NCBI GenBank assembly: GCA_029254025.1
Contig: JAQWYK010000029.1
Span: 1-44,548 of the forward strand
Length of the DNA: 44,548 nt
DNA from: Crocinitomicaceae bacterium
GTDB taxonomy: Bacteria; Bacteroidota; Bacteroidia; Flavobacteriales_D; Crocinitomicaceae
Reading direction: 5' to 3'
Made by a program: the position numbers and the translations under genes. This document shows, one piece after another, positions 34,454 through 43,384 of the stretch. Positions within the stretch are counted from its first letter, which is position 1, and each line of letters opens with the position of its first letter. The notes beneath the pieces are model-generated. The model did no database searches. It saw only the letters and a list, made by a program, of their open reading frames with translations, and was not told the origin of the DNA.

Positions 34454-35685
34454 TGACGAATAAAGAACCTACTATTCATACTTTGCCTAATGGCTTGCGT
34501 GTTGTATACCTTCACGATGACGCAATGGTATCGCATTTGGGAGTAACGATATTAGGTGGGTCTCGATTCGAACAAGCCGGTGAAGACGGCTTAGCACATT
34601 TTTTAGAACATTGCATCTTTAAAGGTACAACGAAGAGAAAGTCATTCCATGTCCTTTCGCGTCTGGATTCGGTCGGTGGTGAATTAAATGCATACACTAC
34701 AAAAGAAGAAATTTGTATATACGGCTCATTTTCTGCCGAACATCTTGATCGCGCAGCAGAATTGCTCTATGACATTACCTTCAATTCAACTTTTCCTGAA
34801 AAAGAAATAGAGAAAGAAAAGGAGATCATCTTAGATGAGCTGAATTCTTATTTGGATAGTCCGAGTGATAAGATTTTTGATGATTTTGAAGCACTGCTTT
34901 TTCCGGATCATAGTTTGGGGAATAATATCCTTGGGACGAGAGAGTCAGTTATGGCTTTTACACGTCAACATTTGTTAAATTATGTTCAGCGTTTTTTCTA
35001 CCCAAAAAACATGGTCGTTTCATTTGTAGGTGATATTCCTGAGGATAAGGTGATTGCTAAAATTGCGAAGTATTTTAGCTTGAATAATCACCATTTCGAA
35101 AAAGCCATACCTTCTCCGGCGCAAACATACAGAGCAAAAAAAATCAGGACTAAAGAGGCAAATTACCAAGCTCATATTGTGCTCGGAGGATTGGCTCCAG
35201 GATATAATGACACCCACAGAAGAGTATTTACATTGATTATAAATATGCTCGGGGGACCTGCGCTGAATTCTCGATTGGTATTATCAATTCGTGAAAAATA
35301 TGGTTATTCCTACAGTGTTGAGGCCAATTATACCCCTTACCAAGAAGTAGGATATTGGAATGTTTACGCAGGTACGGACAAGAAATACATCAACAAGACT
35401 ATCAAGTTGATTTATAAAGAACTCGAGCTTTTTCGCACGAAAAAATTAACTGAACAGCAACTCAAAAAGGCGAAGGTTCAATTAAAAGGTCACATTGCCT
35501 TGGGTATGGATAGTAACTCAAGCCTTATGTTGGGCTATGGTAAAAGCTTATTAGTATTCGACCAAATCGATACCTTAGAAGAGGTCCATAAAGCGATTGA
35601 TGACATCACAGTCGAGGAGATTTACGAAATAGCCAATATGTATTTTGCTACTGAAACGATTACAGAGTTAGTATTCGACTTCTAA
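34453..35685 (+). CDS. M16 family zinc protease
   Basis: A 410-residue insulinase-family (M16B) peptidase. The inverted zinc motif HFLEH is at residues 49-53 (His49, Glu52, His53), with a downstream Glu in EKEKEIILDELNSYLD as the third ligand region. The second half holds the typical inactive-like domain: GGPALNSRLVLSIREKYGYSYSVEANYTPYQEVGYWNVYAG. No signal peptide, so a cytoplasmic processing peptidase is likely. ATG 34453 overlaps the pdxH stop; the longer frame from 34426 lies inside pdxH and is rejected. Confidence 0.93.
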   Translation: MTNKEPTIHTLPNGLRVVYLHDDAMVSHLGVTILGGSRFEQAGEDGLAHFLEHCIFKGTTKRKSFHVLSRLDSVGGELNAYTTKEEICIYGSFSAEHLDRAAELLYDITFNSTFPEKEIEKEKEIILDELNSYLDSPSDKIFDDFEALLFPDHSLGNNILGTRESVMAFTRQHLLNYVQRFFYPKNMVVSFVGDIPEDKVIAKIAKYFSLNNHHFEKAIPSPAQTYRAKKIRTKEANYQAHIVLGGLAPGYNDTHRRVFTLIINMLGGPALNSRLVLSIREKYGYSYSVEANYTPYQEVGYWNVYAGTDKKYINKTIKLIYKELELFRTKKLTEQQLKKAKVQLKGHIALGMDSNSSLMLGYGKSLLVFDQIDTLEEVHKAIDDITVEEIYEIANMYFATETITELVFDF

Positions 35686-35715
35686 TCTTAACATCTCAAC
35701 TCAACCCTTATCTGT

Positions 35716-37086
35716 TTAATTTGACTCATTTGTTATGCGCTCCTCTTTTGGAACCATTAACAGAAGTACTAATCCTATAGCGAAAAAAGTAGCGATGGAC
35801 AGTACAGAAACTCTTAAATCACCAGTTAAGGTTTCCATTAAACCGTAGAAGAATGTTCCCATAACAATTCCAATTTTTTCAGTTACGTCATAGAAAGAAA
35901 AGAAGGAAGCCGTATCAGTTGTTTCTGGCAGAAACTTGGAGTAGGTGGATCGCGCCAAGGCTTGGACGCCTCCCATTACTAAACCAACTCCAGCAGCAAG
36001 AAGGTAAAACTCTTTTGGAGTAGTTATGAAGTAGGCAAAACCACAAAGAAGAATCCAACCAGCAACCACAATTGTTAAAGTGTTTATGTTGCCAAGTTTA
36101 CTGGAGACGAATGACATCAGGTAAGCTCCGCCTGCGCCTAAAAGTTGTATAAGTAAAATGGCTACAATTAGACCCGAATCACCCGACTCTTCAGGCCAGA
36201 TAATTTCATGTTTAGCAAAGAAAACTGCCATTAGCATAACTGTTTGTACCCCTGTATTAAAGAAGAAAAAAGCCCTTAAGTAACGCTTTAATCTAAATGT
36301 GTCACTAAATTTTTGATAAACACTTCTGAGCTCTTTGAAGCCTTTAAGAATAAATCCTTTTTCCGGTTTACGATTGTGGACGTTATTCGGTAATCGTCGA
36401 AATGTAATCTGAGCAAACCCCATCCACCAAATCCCAACTAATATAAAGCAGAGCGATGTATATGATTTATCAATGAACATGATAATTGATAAACAGATAA
36501 TCAATAATATCATACTCCCGAAGTATCCCATGGAAAAGCCACGTGCTGATATGTTGTCGTGGTCTTTCGGGTCTGCAATTTCAGGCAAGTAAGCATTATA
36601 AAAGACAAAACTATTCCAGAAACCAATACTCGCGAGAAAAACGGAAAGCATTCCCCATTCGATGCGTGAAGCATCAAACCAATATAAAGAAATGCACGAT
36701 AGTGCTCCTAAATAGCAAAAGAATTGCATGAACCGCTTTTTGTTTCCTGTGAAATCGGCGACTCCTGAAAGAATAGGAGAGAGGATACTAACCAAAAGAA
36801 AGGAGGCAGAAAGTACATACGAAATTAATTCAGAGCTGTATAAATCATTTCCAAAGAAATTAACCATTACTTTCTCTCCTTCAAGGAGTTTTTCTCTTCC
36901 CACAGAGTCGAGGTAATGCCTCTCAGTAATGTTGGTGTAGAAAATAGGAAATATCGCGGACGAGATGACCAAATTATACACTGAGTTAGCCCAGTCGTAT
37001 AAAATCCAACCTTTGATAATTCGTTTATCGCCTTTTATGCTTTTACTAACATGTAAATCATCTAAAACGGCTTCTTTTTCTTCCAT
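35716..37086 (-). CDS. MFS transporter, UMF1/Atg22-like
   Basis: A 456-residue inner-membrane protein with about twelve hydrophobic helices. The start GWILYDWANSVYNLVISSAIFPIFYTNI is characteristic of the UMF1 family (related to yeast Atg22). A charged cytoplasmic loop (RRLPNNVHNRKPEKGF) splits the halves, and the second half has AAGVGLVMGGVQALARSTYSKFLPE, the MFS-type loop. The substrate is unknown; relatives in bacteria are poorly characterised and the yeast protein exports amino acids from the vacuole. It starts 8 bp after the E1 dehydrogenase gene. Confidence 0.9.
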   Translation of the reverse strand: MEEKEAVLDDLHVSKSIKGDKRIIKGWILYDWANSVYNLVISSAIFPIFYTNITERHYLDSVGREKLLEGEKVMVNFFGNDLYSSELISYVLSASFLLVSILSPILSGVADFTGNKKRFMQFFCYLGALSCISLYWFDASRIEWGMLSVFLASIGFWNSFVFYNAYLPEIADPKDHDNISARGFSMGYFGSMILLIICLSIIMFIDKSYTSLCFILVGIWWMGFAQITFRRLPNNVHNRKPEKGFILKGFKELRSVYQKFSDTFRLKRYLRAFFFFNTGVQTVMLMAVFFAKHEIIWPEESGDSGLIVAILLIQLLGAGGAYLMSFVSSKLGNINTLTIVVAGWILLCGFAYFITTPKEFYLLAAGVGLVMGGVQALARSTYSKFLPETTDTASFFSFYDVTEKIGIVMGTFFYGLMETLTGDLRVSVLSIATFFAIGLVLLLMVPKEERITNESN

Positions 37087-37094
37087 ATTTGATA

Positions 37095-39098
37095 TTAATA
37101 ACTGATGAGATTCAGCAAAGCTTCCTCAAATCGAGCAGGTGGTAAGAAGTTTTGTTCCAAACCAGCATCAAAAGGAACTGGAGTATTCAACGATGCCACG
37201 CGTTTAACTGGAGCATCCAACTGTTCGAAGCAGTGCTCGTTAATCAGAGTGACTAATTCAGCACCAATTCCTCCAACCTCACAGTCTTCATGCAACACTA
37301 TCGCACGACCGGTCTTATTTATAGAAGCCACAACCGTTTCTAAATCTAATGGAGCAAGTGTTCTTAAATCGATTAAATCAGCAGAGATATTTGGGTGTTT
37401 TTCCAGGGTGTCCAATGCCCAATGTACCCCCATTCCATAAGTGATAATAGATACTTCAGTCCCTTCTTCTAGAACTCTCGCTTTTCCGATTTCTGTGGTG
37501 TAGTAATCATCGTATACATCCTCCTTCAGACTTCTATACAAAAACTTGTGTTCAAAGAATAATACTGGATTTGGGTCTTCCAATGCTGCGGCCAACAATC
37601 CTTTTGCATCACCAGGGAAAGCTGGATAAACAATTTTTAAACCTGGTGTATGGAAAAACCAAGCTTCATTGCTTTGTGAATGAAAAGGTCCTGCGGCAAC
37701 ACCAGCACCAGTTGGCATACGAACGACTACGTCAGCGTTCTGTCCCCAACGCCAATGAATTTTAGCAAGGTTATTTATGATTTGATTAAACCCACAGGTT
37801 ACGAAATCAGCAAATTGCATCTCTACCATTGCTTTCATTCCGCTGATGGAAAGTCCTAGGCCAGTTCCAACAATTGCTGATTCACACAATGGGGTGTTGC
37901 GTACCCGATCATTTCCAAATTGCTCTACGAATCCCTCTGTGATTTTGAAAACACCTCCATATTCTCCGATGTCTTGCCCCATCAACACTAAGTTAGGGTG
38001 TTTTTCCATAGATTGTCTCAATCCGTCAGAGATGGCATCAATCAGTCGCTTCTCCGATTTATTGTCGGAAGAAGGATTAGTAATCGTTTGTGTGTAGGGT
38101 GCAAACAAATCTGCAATTTCTTCATCAGTATTGGGCGTTATCCTCGGTTCAGCGTAGGCAATGTCTAATCCATCTTGAATTTCCCTCTTGATTTCAGCAG
38201 TGAACGTATCCACCATTTCTTCTGTTAAAAGACCTTCTTCTTTGAGGAAAAGTTCATAATTTACAACAGGGTCTTTTTTATTCCACTCATCTTGAATTCC
38301 ATCTGGGTAGTATTTTGTTCCTGAAGCTTCTTCATGACCTCGCATCCTGAATGTCATACATTCCAATAAGAAGGGGCGCGGCTTTTTTCGGATGGACGCT
38401 GCAATCTGTCGAATACTAGAAATTACTTCTAAAATATTGTTTCCATCAATCTGGAATGCATCCATTCCATAACCAATTCCTTTGTCGATAAATTGCTTAC
38501 ATCGGAATTGTTGGTTGCTCGGAGTGGATAATCCCCAGCTGTTATTTTCGACCGCAAATATCACAGGTAGATCCCACACTGCGGCTACATTTAACGATTC
38601 ATGGAAATCACCCTCGCTGGCACCTCCGTCTCCGGTGAACACCAAAGTGGCTTTTTCTTCTTTTTTTAAACGATTTGCAAGCGCAATACCGTCAGCTATT
38701 CCGAGTTGAGGACCCAAGTGAGAAATCATTCCTACAATATTGTAATCTTTTGCACCAAAGTGAAAAGAACGATCCCGTCCTTTTGTGAAACCAGACATTT
38801 TTCCTTGAAATTGAGCGAATAAACGATTCAATGGAATCCCTCTGGTAGTAAACACTCCCAGGTTTCGGTGCATCGGTAAGATAAATTCCTCGTCCTCCAT
38901 AGCCAAGGTTGAACCTACACTAATCGCTTCTTGTCCCCATCCTGAAAACCACTTGGAGATTTTACCTTGACGTAAAAGGACTAACATTTTTTCTTCAATG
39001 AGGCGAGGCTTTAATAGAGCTTTATAAATCGTCAAAAGTTCCTCGTCTGAAAAATTGGAACGATCGTATTCGATGAGGCGCTGTGTAAGTGTTTCCAT
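37095..39098 (-). CDS. Fused E1 alpha/beta subunit of a 2-oxoacid dehydrogenase
   Basis: A 667-residue thiamine-diphosphate enzyme in which alpha and beta subunits, separate in many bacteria, form one chain. The alpha part (about 1-320) has the ThDP motif GDGGASEGDFHESLNVAAVWDLPVIFAVENN and RMRGHEEASGTKYY. The beta part starts near residue 335 (RLIDAISDGLRQSMEKHPNLVLMGQDIGEYGGVF) and holds RMPTGAGVAAGPFHSQSNEAWF, DLRTLAPLDLETV and HEDCEVGGIGAEL. Best match is branched-chain 2-oxoisovalerate dehydrogenase E1. The E2 and E3 genes are not in the window. ATG 39098 (METLTQRL) is preferred to the upstream frame. Confidence 0.92.
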   Translation of the reverse strand: METLTQRLIEYDRSNFSDEELLTIYKALLKPRLIEEKMLVLLRQGKISKWFSGWGQEAISVGSTLAMEDEEFILPMHRNLGVFTTRGIPLNRLFAQFQGKMSGFTKGRDRSFHFGAKDYNIVGMISHLGPQLGIADGIALANRLKKEEKATLVFTGDGGASEGDFHESLNVAAVWDLPVIFAVENNSWGLSTPSNQQFRCKQFIDKGIGYGMDAFQIDGNNILEVISSIRQIAASIRKKPRPFLLECMTFRMRGHEEASGTKYYPDGIQDEWNKKDPVVNYELFLKEEGLLTEEMVDTFTAEIKREIQDGLDIAYAEPRITPNTDEEIADLFAPYTQTITNPSSDNKSEKRLIDAISDGLRQSMEKHPNLVLMGQDIGEYGGVFKITEGFVEQFGNDRVRNTPLCESAIVGTGLGLSISGMKAMVEMQFADFVTCGFNQIINNLAKIHWRWGQNADVVVRMPTGAGVAAGPFHSQSNEAWFFHTPGLKIVYPAFPGDAKGLLAAALEDPNPVLFFEHKFLYRSLKEDVYDDYYTTEIGKARVLEEGTEVSIITYGMGVHWALDTLEKHPNISADLIDLRTLAPLDLETVVASINKTGRAIVLHEDCEVGGIGAELVTLINEHCFEQLDAPVKRVASLNTPVPFDAGLEQNFLPPARFEEALLNLISY

Positions 39099-39139
39099 GT
39101 AGTAATCAAAATAATTAAAACAAACATACATATTTTATT

Positions 39140-39158
39140 CCTGCAGTAGAAGTGCAGG
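39140..39158. repeat. Inverted repeat in the divergent E1/patatin intergenic region
   Basis: CCTGCA (39140-39145) and TGCAGG (39153-39158) flank the 7-base GTAGAAG. It lies 41 bp upstream of the E1 start and 61 bp upstream of the patatin start. It could be an operator or a 5'-leader hairpin; no T-run follows that would make it a clear terminator. Confidence 0.4.
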
Positions 39159-39183
39159 CTCGAAAAGATATGCGATTTTTTCA

Positions 39184-39214
39184 TTTGGATTTTGGGTTTA
39201 TTACTGTATATTTA
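39184..39214 (+). promoter_or_regulatory. Candidate promoter (-33/-7) of the patatin gene
   Basis: TTTG at 39184-39187, a 19-bp spacer and TATATTTA at 39207-39214 fit the Bacteroidetes TTTG-N19-TAnnTTTG promoter with one mismatch. The start codon follows 5 bp later. Confidence 0.45.
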
Positions 39215-39219
39215 ATGGT

Positions 39220-40098
39220 ATGCGCCACTTAAGATTAATAACAGCGATTGACGGAGGAGGAATTCGTGGGATTCTTCCGCTGAAAATTTTGGAGTATATT
39301 AACGAGCGTTTAGCAATGTTCGAAGGTAATCATACACTCCATAGTCTCATAGATATGGTAGCAGGTACTTCTACAGGAGCATTAATTAGTGCTGCAATCA
39401 TTGCAGAACATTCACCAGGTATTCCAAGATTTTCTCCAGCTGATTTGTTAGGTCTTTATGCGCACCGGGGACCTCAAATTTTTTCAAAAAATCGTCCAGT
39501 GAATAGTTCACCTCTTAAAATTGTGTTAGAGTCAAGTTTCGGTGAAATGACGCTGAGTGATTTGAAGAAGCACTTTCTTTTTGTAAGTTTCGATGAGTTG
39601 GGGCAAGAACCATTTGTGTTTTCGGATAGAATGAGTAAATATCGTGACGTGCGTTTGTCAAAGGCCCTTCTGGCTAGCAGCGCTGTTCGACCCTATTTTA
39701 ATCCTGTGGAGCTCAACGGGAAATTATTGTCGGACGGTGTTGTTACAGCCAAGAATCCAGCATCGCTGGCATATCATTATGCAAAAGCGTATTTCCCTGA
39801 TGATTTAATAGTTCTGTTATCTTTCGGAACTGGTGCTCTTCCGGAAAGTGCCCATGACTCAATTGAGCACAAGGTATTAGAGACTCATCTTCATTTGTTA
39901 GATGAGTCGCTCAGCAATTGGCAGTTGATGTATTATCGGTTTGAACCTGGATTGTATGGAGCATCAATCGACATGGATGATACTTCGGAATCGAATATTC
40001 ATGCACTAATATCAGCAGGGGATAGATATTTAGACAACAATCATCCCATGATTGACGCCGTAATTTCGAAATTAATGAGGCTTAAAGGTCAACTCTAG
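39220..40098 (+). CDS. Patatin-like phospholipase
   Basis: A 292-residue cytoplasmic lipid acyl hydrolase of the patatin family. The oxyanion-hole motif DGGGIRG is at residues 11-17, the nucleophile elbow GTSTG at 49-53 (Ser51), and the catalytic Asp of the dyad lies in SDGVVTAKNP near residue 172. Further family features are LLASSAVRPYFNPVEL and LLSFGTGALPES. No signal peptide or membrane helix is seen. It is related in sequence to bacterial patatins used as immune effectors (CapV type), but no cyclase or sensor gene adjoins it; a housekeeping lipase is the simpler reading. Confidence 0.92.
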   Translation: MRHLRLITAIDGGGIRGILPLKILEYINERLAMFEGNHTLHSLIDMVAGTSTGALISAAIIAEHSPGIPRFSPADLLGLYAHRGPQIFSKNRPVNSSPLKIVLESSFGEMTLSDLKKHFLFVSFDELGQEPFVFSDRMSKYRDVRLSKALLASSAVRPYFNPVELNGKLLSDGVVTAKNPASLAYHYAKAYFPDDLIVLLSFGTGALPESAHDSIEHKVLETHLHLLDESLSNWQLMYYRFEPGLYGASIDMDDTSESNIHALISAGDRYLDNNHPMIDAVISKLMRLKGQL

Positions 40099-40172
40099 TC
40101 TTCGGCGTGTTTATCCGAGAAATTAAGGAGTAATTGGAACATTTTTTGATTCTTTACGAATAAGAATACAGT

Positions 40173-41030
40173 ATGTATAGAATCTTATTTTTTCTGGTGT
40201 GTTGGATTTCTTTAGATGGTTCGGCGCAAGATATATCAGGCGTCTGGCAAGGAATGCTTATAGGCGCTGTTGGAGATTTGGAAAAGGCAGATGTTATCTA
40301 TGTAGAACTGAAAGAACAGGATGGTGATTTTTCTGGTTATGCACGCATTGAATTAGTCAATCGTTCCGAATTCGCGATTAAACAATTAGTCGGTAAGAGG
40401 AATGGGGATCGTCTTGAATTAGAAGAGAAGTATTTGAACAGTTCAAGTAATGTACGAAATGATCCAAAGTGTAAGTTGAACTATAACGTGACTTTTGAAG
40501 AAGAAAGTGGTTATTTAAAAGGCTCCTTTCAAAGCTCTGATTGCAGTAGGTATACTGGTACAGTTGTACTTTATCGTTCTAAGATGTCATTTAATACCGA
40601 AAAGGATCCCGCTAGCACACACATGTGGAAAGCCATACTGGCTCGTGATTATAAAAAAGGCTATCCTTCTCCTGAGGTGCGGGCCATAGAACGAACGAAT
40701 TTTGAGTTCCAACCTATCTACTTTGATCATGACCAGTCGGAAATTAAACCAGAGTTTTATGATTACCTTAATAAAATTGCCCGTGTTGTTGATGGTCATT
40801 CTGATTTGAGGGTTAAAGTTACGGGGCATACTGATGCAGTGGGGTCGGATGCTTACAACATTGGTCTCTCAGAAAGAAGGGCAAAAGCAATTGTGGACTA
40901 TTTTCTTTCTCAGGGAATTAAGGAGGACAAGCTAGAGTTCGATTTTAAAGGTAAGCGAATGCCAGCTGCAACGAATGAAACGTCTGAAGGTAAACAACGT
41001 AATCGACGTGTGGACTTTGAATTTATTTGA
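40173..41030 (+). CDS. OmpA-like peptidoglycan-binding protein
   Basis: A 285-residue exported protein with a signal peptide (LFFLVCWISLDGSAQ). Residues about 20-135 form a beta-rich N-terminal domain beginning ISGVWQGML. Residues about 175-285 are an OmpA C-terminal domain: FQPIYFDHDQSEIKPEFYDYLNKIA, VKVTGHTDAVGSDAYNIGLSERRAKAIVDYF, and QRNRRVDFEF, the peptidoglycan diaminopimelate-binding site. It would anchor the outer membrane to the cell wall from the periplasm. It follows the patatin gene after 74 bp. Confidence 0.92.
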   Translation: MYRILFFLVCWISLDGSAQDISGVWQGMLIGAVGDLEKADVIYVELKEQDGDFSGYARIELVNRSEFAIKQLVGKRNGDRLELEEKYLNSSSNVRNDPKCKLNYNVTFEEESGYLKGSFQSSDCSRYTGTVVLYRSKMSFNTEKDPASTHMWKAILARDYKKGYPSPEVRAIERTNFEFQPIYFDHDQSEIKPEFYDYLNKIARVVDGHSDLRVKVTGHTDAVGSDAYNIGLSERRAKAIVDYFLSQGIKEDKLEFDFKGKRMPAATNETSEGKQRNRRVDFEFI

Positions 41031-41120
41031 AAATCTGTTTCTTGTAGTGAACCATTTTCTGCCAGTTCTGATGAATTTGAAAAAAAATATCCTCTGATTC
41101 TATGAATTGACGAATTGTGT

Positions 41121-41128
41121 TAAATTTG
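41121..41128 (+). promoter_or_regulatory. Candidate -7 promoter of frr
   Basis: TAAATTTG is a full TAnnTTTG match ending 21 bp before the frr ATG at 41150. This also supports 41150 as the start, because an upstream frame start at 41117 would overlap the element. Confidence 0.5.
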
Positions 41129-41149
41129 CCTTCCAGCAATACAAAAGTT

Positions 41150-41713
41150 ATGACGGAAGAGGTAGAAATGGTAAAAGGTGAGTTCAAAGACGCGAATAAT
41201 AAGTCTATTGCGCACCTTGAAAATGAATTGATTAAACTGAGAGTAGGGAAGGCCATGCCAAACATGCTCCACGGGGTAATGATTGATTACTATGGTTCAC
41301 AAACTCCAATTACGCAAGTAGCTAACATAGCAACAATGGATGCACGCACCCTTACTGTGCAGCCTTGGGAAAAGGCAATGCTCGGTGAGATTGCAAAAGG
41401 AATCATTAATGCAAACCTAGGGTTTGCACCACAGGATAATGGTGAGATGTTGATTATTAATGTGCCTCCATTGACGGAAGAACGTCGTCGTGACTTAGTA
41501 AAGAAAGCAAAGGCAGAAGCTGAACACGCGAAAGTAGGGATTAGAAATAACCGTAAAGACGCGATGGATTTTATCAAGGGATTGAAAAATGACGGTTTGT
41601 CTGAGGATCTTGCGAAAAATGCTGAAAATCAAATACAAGATATTACTAACGATTATGTTGCGCGTGTAGATAAATTGGTAGAGCAAAAAGAGAAAGATAT
41701 AATGACAATTTAA
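41150..41713 (+). CDS. frr: Ribosome recycling factor
   Basis: RRF splits post-termination ribosomes together with EF-G. The 187-residue protein has normal length and motifs: HLENELIKLRVGKAMPNMLHGVMIDYYGSQTPI, ARTLTVQPWEKAMLGEIAKGI, LIINVPPLTEERRRDLVKKAKAEAEHAKVGIRNNRKDAMDFIK, and a C-terminal helix. In many genomes frr follows pyrH; here it does not, and has its own promoter candidate. Confidence 0.97.
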   Translation: MTEEVEMVKGEFKDANNKSIAHLENELIKLRVGKAMPNMLHGVMIDYYGSQTPITQVANIATMDARTLTVQPWEKAMLGEIAKGIINANLGFAPQDNGEMLIINVPPLTEERRRDLVKKAKAEAEHAKVGIRNNRKDAMDFIKGLKNDGLSEDLAKNAENQIQDITNDYVARVDKLVEQKEKDIMTI

Positions 41714-41759
41714 TTCCTGAAAAAAAAAGGAAGAAGATTTGTTTGTTTGACTTTTTGTT

Positions 41760-41767
41760 TATCTTTG
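41760..41767 (+). promoter_or_regulatory. Candidate -7 promoter of tRNA-Leu
   Basis: TATCTTTG matches TAnnTTTG exactly, with TTTG (41738-41741) 18 bp upstream as a -33 element. The tRNA begins 41 bp after the element. Confidence 0.55.
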
Positions 41768-41807
41768 CGCTCCCTTACAGGGAAACAATTCATACGAGAA
41801 TTGATTT

Positions 41808-41889
41808 GCGGATGTGGTGAAATTGGTAGACACGCTAGACTTAGGATCTAGTGCCGCGAGGTGTGTGGGTTCGAGTCCCTCCATCCGCA
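41808..41889 (+). tRNA. tRNA-Leu (anticodon UAG)
   Basis: An 82-base cloverleaf. The acceptor stem GCGGATG pairs with CATCCGC at 41882-41888, and A41889 is the discriminator. The anticodon stem CTAGA/TCTAG encloses CTTAGGA, giving anticodon TAG. A variable arm (TGCCGCGAGGTGTG) of class II size and the T-loop GTTCGAGTC follow. The CCA end is not encoded. Confidence 0.95.
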
Positions 41890-41903
41890 CTTAAATTGTA
41901 AAG

Positions 41904-41933
41904 TGGTATGAGTTAAAGCTTATACCATTTTTT
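41904..41933 (+). terminator. Intrinsic terminator after tRNA-Leu
   Basis: TGGTATGAG (41904-41912) pairs with CTTATACCA (41919-41927), with one G-T wobble and the loop TTAAAG, followed by six Ts. It starts 14 bp after the tRNA. Confidence 0.8.
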
Positions 41934-42000
41934 GTTTGGTCCAATAGGGTTCGCCCGACAACTGAAGAACAGGAATATTTAATTTCAAGAGTACGAAAGA

Positions 42001-43365
42001 ATGAATGTAACTAAAGAAAATGTTGATAAGCTCAACGCCCTTTTGAAGGTGAAAATTGAAGCGGTAGATTATAAGGATAAGGTAGCTGCAACACTTGCCG
42101 ATTACAGAAAAAAAGCAAATATACCAGGATTTAGACAAGGTAAAGTACCTATGGGCTTTGTGCAGAAACAATACGGTAAGGCTGTTTTGGCGGATGAGTT
42201 AAATAAATTGGTCAGCGAAGCACTTTACCAGTATATCGATTCGGAGAAGCTTGATATTTTAGGGAACCCACTTCCGAAAGGGGAAAACGACGTTGTAGGT
42301 GATTTTGATAACCCAGATACGTTTGAATTTACCTATGAAGTTGGATTGTCTCCAGAAATAGAAATTAACCTTTCCTCTAAAAGTAAATATGATTTTACGA
42401 AAGTAAAGATTGATGATGCGCTTGTGGAAAAGCAAATCAATGATTTCCGTCGTCGTTATGGAAAACTAGTTTCAGGAGAAACGGTAGGTGAAACAGATAT
42501 GATTTTAGGCCAATTTGTTGAACTTGACGAGAAAGGTGAGATCAAAGAAGGCGGTATCATGAATAGCTCTACCATTTCATTGGAGTTTATAGAAGATAAA
42601 AATACGAAGAAAGAGTTGACCGGTAAAAAGGTTGGTGAAAAAGTAATTGTTTCTGCTGCTAATGTGTCACGTGGAGCTAGTGATAAAGCCGCGATGTTGG
42701 GGGTGAAAGAGGCTGATTTAGATAATGTTAATGATCAATTCCAATTGACTATTAATGAGATAAAAGTGATGGAGCCAGCTGAACTCAATCAAGAATTGTT
42801 TGATAAACTTTTTGGAGAGGGTGCTGTGAAATCTGAAAAAGAAATGCGTGAGCGCATAGCTAATGACTTAGCGGCTATGTTTGTCGAGGATAGTGATAAA
42901 ATTTTAGCACGTCGTATCACGAATGACTTAATCGAAAAGACGGCAGTTAGTTTGCCAGATGATTTCTTGAAGCGATGGATTTTAGCTTCTCAAAAAGAGC
43001 AAACGTTGACATTAGAAGATGTTGAGCGAGAATACGACGGCTATGCGAAGGGATTAAAGTGGCAATTGATTCAAAAGGAAATCTTTAAGAAGAATGACCT
43101 TCAATTGAAGCAAGACGAGGTATTGGACTACACGAAAGGATTGTTGTTGAAGCAATATGCTCAATACGGAATTCCGGCACCAGAGGATCAAGAGTTAACA
43201 GCTACGGCTCAAGGTTTTCTTGCGAAAAAAGAGGAGGCAGAGCGCGTGTATGACATGATGGCGGAAGTTAAACTAATTGAATACTTTAAGTCTACTGTTA
43301 AATTGAATGAAAAACAAGTAGATTACGATACTTATATGAAGATAGCTCAAGACGCTAAAGCGTAA
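42001..43365 (+). CDS. tig: Trigger factor
   Basis: Trigger factor is the ribosome-bound chaperone that meets nascent chains, with a peptidyl-prolyl isomerase domain in most members. The 454-residue protein has the ribosome-docking signature PGFRQGKVP at about residues 38-46. The middle region (about 145-260) aligns in position with the FKBP-like domain but lacks a clear aromatic active-site pattern, as in other Bacteroidetes. The C-terminal half is helical, with FGEGAVKSEKEMRERIANDLAAMF. It starts 68 bp after the terminator of the tRNA and ends in its own terminator. Confidence 0.95.
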   Translation: MNVTKENVDKLNALLKVKIEAVDYKDKVAATLADYRKKANIPGFRQGKVPMGFVQKQYGKAVLADELNKLVSEALYQYIDSEKLDILGNPLPKGENDVVGDFDNPDTFEFTYEVGLSPEIEINLSSKSKYDFTKVKIDDALVEKQINDFRRRYGKLVSGETVGETDMILGQFVELDEKGEIKEGGIMNSSTISLEFIEDKNTKKELTGKKVGEKVIVSAANVSRGASDKAAMLGVKEADLDNVNDQFQLTINEIKVMEPAELNQELFDKLFGEGAVKSEKEMRERIANDLAAMFVEDSDKILARRITNDLIEKTAVSLPDDFLKRWILASQKEQTLTLEDVEREYDGYAKGLKWQLIQKEIFKKNDLQLKQDEVLDYTKGLLLKQYAQYGIPAPEDQELTATAQGFLAKKEEAERVYDMMAEVKLIEYFKSTVKLNEKQVDYDTYMKIAQDAKA

Positions 43366-43384
43366 TTTAAGAATGATATAACTG

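Noticed and set aside
39220-40098. Patatin as a CBASS-type anti-phage effector
   Set aside because: No CD-NTase, sensor or accessory gene adjoins it; neighbours are an E1 dehydrogenase and an OmpA-like protein. A plain patatin lipase is the simpler reading.
41714-41732. TTCCT/AGGAA hairpin after frr as a terminator
   Set aside because: A five-base stem with an A-rich loop and no T-run; too weak.
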